Assembly (NCBI GenBank): GCA_052390115.1
Contig: JBQTHE010000033.1
Location: forward strand, 51,984 to 115,983
Length of the DNA stretch: 64,000 nt
Source of the DNA: GCA-003244245 sp052390115
GTDB taxonomy: Bacteria; Actinomycetota; Actinomycetes; Mycobacteriales; Pseudonocardiaceae
Direction of reading: 5' to 3'
A model generated the notes under the pieces. It saw only the letters and a program-made list of their open reading frames with translations. It was not told the DNA's origin and made no database searches. Positions 60,023-64,000 of the stretch are shown here, one piece after another. The translations under genes were made by a program, and so were the position numbers. Within the stretch, counting starts at the first letter, position 1. Each line of letters starts with the position of its first letter.

Positions 60023-62025
60023 TCCTTTGCGGAGCGATCTTGAGCAGGTTCGAAAATTAGACAGCACGCATCTTCGCGTTGCTTGAAGAATGATCTCGGT
60101 ACTGCGTGGCCGTTCTGGCGCAGTTCAAGGATAATGACGACTGAACACGTATGCAACACCGGACTCCTGAATCGGAAGGGAAACGGTTCGAACCCACCCT
60201 GGCAACACCGCCGCAGCGACGATGCGGCCAGCAGCAGTCGGTGTGGTGCGACGTCTCGCGAACTGTAGTCACTGGTAGCAGGCCTGTAGGCCGAGGAAAC
60301 AGCTCTTCCTAAGCCGTGTGTCGCAGGTTCGAATCCTGCCGGGGGCACGTAAGTAGCCTTATTCGAACTACGGCCAGTCAGACGCCCGTCTGACTGGCCG
60401 TAGTCGTCTGTGGGGTCGGCCTGGGGGTCTGCGGTCGCCTGTGGCGTGTCTGCGGTCGGTGTGGCCGGTAGGGCTCCGTGGCGGGCGTAGTAGCGGCCGA
60501 GGGGCACGAGAGCGTCGAACGGTTCGGCGAACTGCTCTCCGGTGACGCCGTGGGCGTCGACGGTGATCTTGGTAAACAAGATCGCGTTAAGTAGCTTGCG
60601 CTGACTGTCGGTCAACGCCCGGTAGAGCTTCTGCGGCTTGGCTAGCAGCGTGAGCGCGGTAGTGAAGATGTCGCGGGCAACGCTGAGATCAGTGTCTAGC
60701 TTGTCCAGTTCGATCATGAGCTTGTCGCGTTCGTCGCGGATGCCTTGCATCTTGGCCGTGAGCTTGTCTTTCGGCCAATCCGGGTCCCCCACCAAGTCAA
60801 GGTAGTGATCTTCCTTGACTGAGAGTTCCCCGAGTCGCTTGTTAATGCTCTCGCGTAGGTGCGCCGTAGCTGCGAGGTTGGTCTCTAGCTCGGTGTCGAA
60901 TGCCGCTTCTACTACCGCCCGGAACTCTGGCGGAAGATCAATGGTCGCGTAGTGGTCTGTCACGTGGATTTCCACGTCGCTTGCCGCCAGATACGGGAGG
61001 TTACACGAGTCGTCACGGCGTCCGACACAGAAGAAGTACGCGTAGGTTTCTTTCGCGACAGCGAACACGAGACGGCGCCCGCACCGATGGCAGCTCAAAG
61101 CGCCCTTAAGGTAATGGTGGTGTTTGCGGTTGCGTATACCGGCACCGGATTGGCTGTCTAGGAGTTCTTGGACCCGGTGGAACAGTTCGGGCGTGATGAG
61201 TTTCGGGTGACGGCCTACGTACTCGTTGCCGTTGAATTGGACGTATCCGATGTAGTAGCGGTCTCGGAGAATCGTCGCTACCTTGCTCCGGGCTATGGGA
61301 CGTACTGGGCGTTGACCGTGTGGCAGCGACGTCAGCCCGGCTTCTTGCAATACTTCGGTGAGGGTGTCAATTGTGTAGGTGCCTGTGGCGTACAGCTCGA
61401 ACGCCATTTGAATGAGCGGGCCGCGTTTGTCATCAATAATGACGGTGGCCACCTGTCGCCCGTCGTAAGACTGCCGAATATTAAGGTAACCGATTTTCGC
61501 GCGCCCCGGCGTGCCGCCGATGGATGCTTTGTATTCCATTTTTCGGCTCACGTCGTTGCCGTCGGATACGCTGCGGAACTCATTTACCGACGCTAGAATT
61601 CCGTGCAACAATTGCCCTGCCGGGGTTTCGTCGATAGGTTCGGTCGCGGAAACGACTTCGACTCCGGCGGCGCGCAGTGCCACTAGCATGAGCGCATCTT
61701 CAATCCGGTTACGGTTGGTCCGCGACAGAGAGTCAACGATTACGTAGTCAATGTCGCCACGTTCTTTAATGTAGGCGAGCATTCGCTGAAATTCTGGCCG
61801 CTGGTCTACGGTTTTCCCGGAGCGGCCTTCTTCTTTGAAGACTTCCAGCAGTTCCACGCCAAGGGTGTCGGCTTTGGATTTCACCGCTTGCCGCTGTTGC
61901 GGTAGCGAGATTCCCTCAGGGTTGAACTCTCGTTTTACCTGCTTGAGGTGGGATACGCGGATGTACGCTACCCCTTTCCGCTTGCGCCGCTTATTAGGCT
62001 TCGCGTGGTTCTTGCGGTTTGCCAT
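60013..62025 (-). CDS. large serine recombinase, reading frame fused across the att site
   Basis: The first 560 residues are a large serine recombinase: resolvase domain GVAYIRVSHLKQ (nucleophile Ser), DYVIVDSLSRTNRNRIEDAL, a recombinase domain (RDRYYIGYVQFNGNEYVGRH), a zinc ribbon with CHRCGRRLVF and the second pair split across CVGRRDDSC, and a coiled coil. Near residue 560 the frame enters the att core (reading PPAGFEPATHGLG) and continues 110 residues through the neighbouring unit before stopping. That tail is encoded by DNA outside the element, so in the excised form the protein would end differently. It probably mobilises the element on the right. ATG 62025. Confidence 0.88.
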   Translation of the reverse strand: MANRKNHAKPNKRRKRKGVAYIRVSHLKQVKREFNPEGISLPQQRQAVKSKADTLGVELLEVFKEEGRSGKTVDQRPEFQRMLAYIKERGDIDYVIVDSLSRTNRNRIEDALMLVALRAAGVEVVSATEPIDETPAGQLLHGILASVNEFRSVSDGNDVSRKMEYKASIGGTPGRAKIGYLNIRQSYDGRQVATVIIDDKRGPLIQMAFELYATGTYTIDTLTEVLQEAGLTSLPHGQRPVRPIARSKVATILRDRYYIGYVQFNGNEYVGRHPKLITPELFHRVQELLDSQSGAGIRNRKHHHYLKGALSCHRCGRRLVFAVAKETYAYFFCVGRRDDSCNLPYLAASDVEIHVTDHYATIDLPPEFRAVVEAAFDTELETNLAATAHLRESINKRLGELSVKEDHYLDLVGDPDWPKDKLTAKMQGIRDERDKLMIELDKLDTDLSVARDIFTTALTLLAKPQKLYRALTDSQRKLLNAILFTKITVDAHGVTGEQFAEPFDALVPLGRYYARHGALPATPTADTPQATADPQADPTDDYGQSDGRLTGRSSNKATYVPPAGFEPATHGLGRAVSSAYRPATSDYSSRDVAPHRLLLAASSLRRCCQGGFEPFPFRFRSPVLHTCSVVIILELRQNGHAVPRSFFKQREDACCLIFEPAQDRSAKDQG
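60243..60251 (+). repeat. degenerate att-proximal repeat by the third att
   Basis: GTGGTGCGA at 60243-60251 is followed by TCTCGCGAACTGTAG, aligning with the second repeat and the AACTGTGTA that follows the pair at 20204. It lies 55 bp left of the third att core, inside the recombinase reading frame. Confidence 0.6.
60306..60348 (+). other. third att copy of the tRNA-Arg 3' end
   Basis: 42 of 43 bases match the core (CTAAGCC instead of CTAAACC). The unit between this and attR, 3,236 bp, carries the three TA modules but no integrase. It has the form of a cis-mobilisable island. Confidence 0.9.
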
Positions 62026-62296
62026 CGTCGCCTACCTGTGTCCGCGTCGCGTTCGCGACGCCGTCATATATGCGCCTGTACGGTTCCAATAGGTTCATTG
62101 CGGTCACAATGTCGAGGTTGAGCGCGTCTACAAGATCCATAAAGAAATCCGGTGTCGGCACCGCAATAAATCCACTTTCCACTCTCCCTAGAGTGGTGGT
62201 GTGTTTACCTAGTTGTTTGGCGAGTTTCTTTGTCGATATGTTCTTTTGCTCGCGTGCTGCCGTGACATATTCGCCAAATGTTTCGGGCTTTTTCAT
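61994..62296 (-). CDS. small XRE-family regulator
   Basis: The 100-residue protein has an HTH of XRE type: TFGEYVTAAREQKNISTKKL, AKQLGKHTTTLGRVESGFIA, then DFFMDLVDALNLDIVTAMNL. The C-terminal tail is charged. Its 3' end overlaps the recombinase start by 32 bp in another frame, so expression of the two is linked and it is likely to regulate the recombinase or its element. Confidence 0.82.
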   Translation of the reverse strand: MKKPETFGEYVTAAREQKNISTKKLAKQLGKHTTTLGRVESGFIAVPTPDFFMDLVDALNLDIVTAMNLLEPYRRIYDGVANATRTQVGDDGKPQEPREA

Positions 62297-62348
62297 TTAT
62301 CGACTTCCTCTCTATTGTCCCAAGGGGGTCGCATTCATGCAACCCCCG

Positions 62349-63143
62349 TTAGGTGTGCAGTTGTGTGGTCATGTGGCGGGCCGCGTCAGTGTGGGTGGTG
62401 ACAGCGGTTGTGTCCGTGTCGTGGCTAGTCATGGCGGCAGTGATGACGCCGACGCGCGCGGGGTCGGGGGCGGTGACCAGCAGACGCGGCGGGTAGCCGT
62501 GGGGGCCGACGCCGCCCGAGGTGAGGAAGCGGCGGTAGGCGTCAGCTTTGGCGCGCAGGCGTCGGGGGCTTTCGGTCCCGGCGTCGACTTCCACCCACCA
62601 ATAGTCACGGTGGCGGGGCGCCCGTAGGACGGCGTACGCGTCGGGACGCAGAAAGCCCCCGCTACCTGTCGGATGCCAGCAATGGGGCTCTGTGGCGAAC
62701 GTGGCGACGCGGAAGCCGTGACGGCGGCCGTGTTCGATCAGGTCCACGTAAATGCCGCTGATCGTGAGCGCGTGGGAGAGGAACAGCGGTCCAGGCGTGG
62801 CGGCGTGCCGGACGCGTCCCGGTTCGGGTTCGCCGTTGGTGAGCGCGAGGAAGCGGCGGCCCGCGCTGGTGAGCACGTACACGTGGCCTGCGCTGCCCGC
62901 GCGGACTCCCCCGACGCGTCGGCCCAGCGTGGCCACCAGGCCCACGGCGGCAAGGCGCGTCATGATGCGCCGCCGCACCCTGCCCACCGTCTCGGAGGAC
63001 AGCTCAGGCGCGGCTAGGAGCCTGTCGAGCTGCGCGCCCGTGAGCAGGCGAGCGGCGGCCAGGTGGGGGAGGGGAGTGGTGTAGCGGTCGGTCAGCTCGT
63101 CAGCGAGCAGGCGAAGCCTGCGAGCTGTCAGACGGGGACTCAT
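62349..63143 (-). CDS. replication-relaxation family protein
   Basis: From ATG 63143 the 264-residue protein has a winged-helix N-terminus (LLADELTDRYTTPLPHLAAA, RRIMTRLAAVGLVATLGRR), the strand GSAGHVYVLTSAGRRFL and the family core PLFLSHALTISGIYVDLIEH, with HRDYWWVEVDAGTESPRRLR, a restriction-endonuclease-like strand order. The replication-relaxation family is common on actinobacterial plasmids and integrative elements, usually near TraM/coupling-protein genes. The exact activity is unknown. It lies 139 bp downstream of the coupling-protein fragment. Confidence 0.85.
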   Translation of the reverse strand: MSPRLTARRLRLLADELTDRYTTPLPHLAAARLLTGAQLDRLLAAPELSSETVGRVRRRIMTRLAAVGLVATLGRRVGGVRAGSAGHVYVLTSAGRRFLALTNGEPEPGRVRHAATPGPLFLSHALTISGIYVDLIEHGRRHGFRVATFATEPHCWHPTGSGGFLRPDAYAVLRAPRHRDYWWVEVDAGTESPRRLRAKADAYRRFLTSGGVGPHGYPPRLLVTAPDPARVGVITAAMTSHDTDTTAVTTHTDAARHMTTQLHT

Positions 63144-63282
63144 GGGAGGAACCTGATCGGGAGGGGCCGCCTGGTTACAGTAGTAAGTCGGAGCCCTTCC
63201 CGGCCCGCGCGCCGGGTTTGGCCTGCGGTTTTGGCTGGTCGGGCTCGACGCGACCGGACAGCCGGCCGGACATCCCGCGCGA

Positions 63283-63876
63283 TCACTCGTCACCGTCCAG
63301 GATCTCGCGGTTGGACCGCTTCCCCACCGGCACCGCCAGCCGTTCCACGGTGGCGGCCTCCACCTCATCGCGGGCCATCCCCCACCGCCTCCGGCTCGCT
63401 TCCGCCAACGCGTCTCCGTCCCTGCTGCGCTCCGGCAGCGGGTAGGTCGTTCCGGTGACCGGGGTCAGCGTCGAGTTGTTCACGCTCGGCCGTATCGCGA
63501 CCTCGAACGCGCCCAAGTGCAACAAGTCGTGTTCGGTGAGCGGAGCGAAGCTCTTCGCCAACCTCCCGGCGTCCTCGGGGCCTAACTGGAATACCACATG
63601 AGACTTAGCGGTACCCAAGACGCTGGCTTGCATGTCGCGGGACAGTTGCCGCAAAAACTGGTGCGCCAACGTCAACCCCAGCCGCAGCCCACGGGCTTGA
63701 GCGAGCATGTCGTTAATGTCAATCGGGAGCCGCACCGTGTCCTGGAACTCATCCACGAGCAACCAAAACGGGACGCGTTTATCCTCGGCAATCCTGGTTC
63801 GTTCTTGCGCGACCTGCCACACGCTCGCGGTCACCAGCGACCCGACCAACGCCGCATTTTCCGCACCCAACAGACC
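63283..63876 (-). CDS. conjugative coupling protein (TraD/TraG-like), C-terminal part cut by an IS
   Basis: The frame reads GLLGAENAALVGSLVTASVW, PFWLLVDEFQDTVRLPIDIN (Walker B with DEF) and ARGLRLGLTLAHQFLRQLS, the C-terminal half of a type IV coupling ATPase, followed by LGTAKSHVVFQLGPEDAGRL and a basic tail. Upstream the homology stops at 63876, where IS30-type sequence begins. The N-terminal Walker A half must lie beyond the window, beyond the IS, or be lost. As read here the gene is disrupted. Confidence 0.8.
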   Translation of the reverse strand, partial: GLLGAENAALVGSLVTASVWQVAQERTRIAEDKRVPFWLLVDEFQDTVRLPIDINDMLAQARGLRLGLTLAHQFLRQLSRDMQASVLGTAKSHVVFQLGPEDAGRLAKSFAPLTEHDLLHLGAFEVAIRPSVNNSTLTPVTGTTYPLPERSRDGDALAEASRRRWGMARDEVEAATVERLAVPVGKRSNREILDGDE

Positions 63877-64000
63877 TTGGTGTCAAGTAGTGGACGCACC
63901 ACCAGCTTCAAGCAGCCTCGATAAGGAAAGTGTTGAGGACTTCGGTCGGTTTCTTCCAGTTGAGTGTCTGTCGTGGACGGTTGTTGAGTTCGTCGGCGAC
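63877..64000 (-). mobile_element. end of an IS30-family insertion sequence (continues past the window)
   Basis: The sequence TTGGTGTCAAGTAGTGGACG from about 63877 has the character of an IS end and abuts the interrupted coupling-protein frame on one side and the transposase 3' end on the other. The opposite end is outside the window. Confidence 0.75.
63908..64000 (-). CDS. IS30-family transposase, C-terminal 30 residues
   Basis: The minus frame reads VADELNNRPRQTLNWKKP, then TEVLNTFLIEAA and TGA at 63908-63910. ELNNRPRKTLGWKTP is the characteristic end of IS30-type DDE transposases (with their catalytic Glu upstream). Only the last 30 codons are in the window, so completeness cannot be judged. 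Confidence 0.85.
   Translation of the reverse strand, partial: VADELNNRPRQTLNWKKPTEVLNTFLIEAA

Larger units (their letters stand above)
59184..60098 (+). repeat. duplicated toxin-antitoxin unit, copy 2
   Basis: Homologous to 57152-58057. It begins with the pair GTGGTGCGG (59184-59192) and GTGGTGCGA (59196-59204) and ends with the flank GAATGATCTCGG near 60098. This copy keeps an intact toxin. Confidence 0.88.

Overview
The window is high-GC actinobacterial DNA, most likely from the Pseudonocardiaceae or a close mycolate-actinomycete relative. This rests on gene order, not a database hit. From about 6 to 17.3 kb the genes follow the Mycobacterium tuberculosis Rv0996-Rv0981 neighbourhood: GlpR-like membrane protein, RimJ-type acetyltransferase, MoeA/Glp, GalU, 5-formyl-THF cyclo-ligase, FmdB-type protein behind a CIRCE operator, SAF protein, MscL, MoaB2, PepD, MprB, MprA. 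Before it lie a truncated BTAD/AAA regulator (minus strand, running off base 1), a UvrA-like ABC ATPase, a YefM/YoeB toxin-antitoxin pair and tRNA-Ala(CGC). After it come a nucleotidyltransferase, an Excalibur protein and a Cu/Zn superoxide dismutase lipoprotein, ending at tRNA-Arg(CCT).

From tRNA-Arg (20068-20140) to the window end the DNA is a composite mobile island. The last 43 bp of the tRNA region (20099-20141) recur exactly at 57070-57112 and with one mismatch at 60306-60348. The first pair bounds a 36,971-bp integrative element that looks like an actinobacterial integrative conjugative element (AICE). It holds a tyrosine integrase with a fused GntR domain; an operon xis-whiB-small membrane protein-FtsK/TraB with 4-bp overlaps; phage-style regulators, one of them frameshifted; and a Pif-like Nudix hydrolase. 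I see no replication initiator. Cargo includes a secreted lipase/esterase with a partner lipoprotein, an IS3 element, AlbA_2/Schlafen-like and NYN-domain proteins, a decayed exonuclease/endonuclease/phosphatase-family gene and small hypothetical genes.

The standout cargo is a three-gene plus-strand operon, 33350-48206, of 14.9 kb. It encodes (A) a 2097-residue protein joining a DEDDh 3'-5' exonuclease, a DinG/XPD-like helicase without visible iron-sulfur cysteines, and a complete RecQ helicase with zinc motif; (B) a 757-residue protein I cannot assign; and (C) a 2061-residue protein with a STAND/ORC-like P-loop ATPase domain. I could not match the set to a defence system I know. It is the best candidate for an undescribed DNA-targeting defence or plasmid/phage-exclusion system.

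Between the second and third att copies is a 3.2-kb att-flanked unit. It contains two ~0.9-kb diverged copies of an AbrB-like/RelE-like toxin-antitoxin module (the first toxin broken by one missing C in a C run) around a third, DUF6247-type toxin-antitoxin pair. Past the third att lies another element: a large serine recombinase whose reading frame runs through the att site into the neighbouring unit, a small XRE regulator, a replication-relaxation protein and a coupling-protein gene cut by an IS30-family insertion at the window edge. Short direct-repeat pairs (GTGGTGCGG, 3 bp, GTGGTGCGA) recur beside the att sites and may be recombinase or excisionase arm sites.
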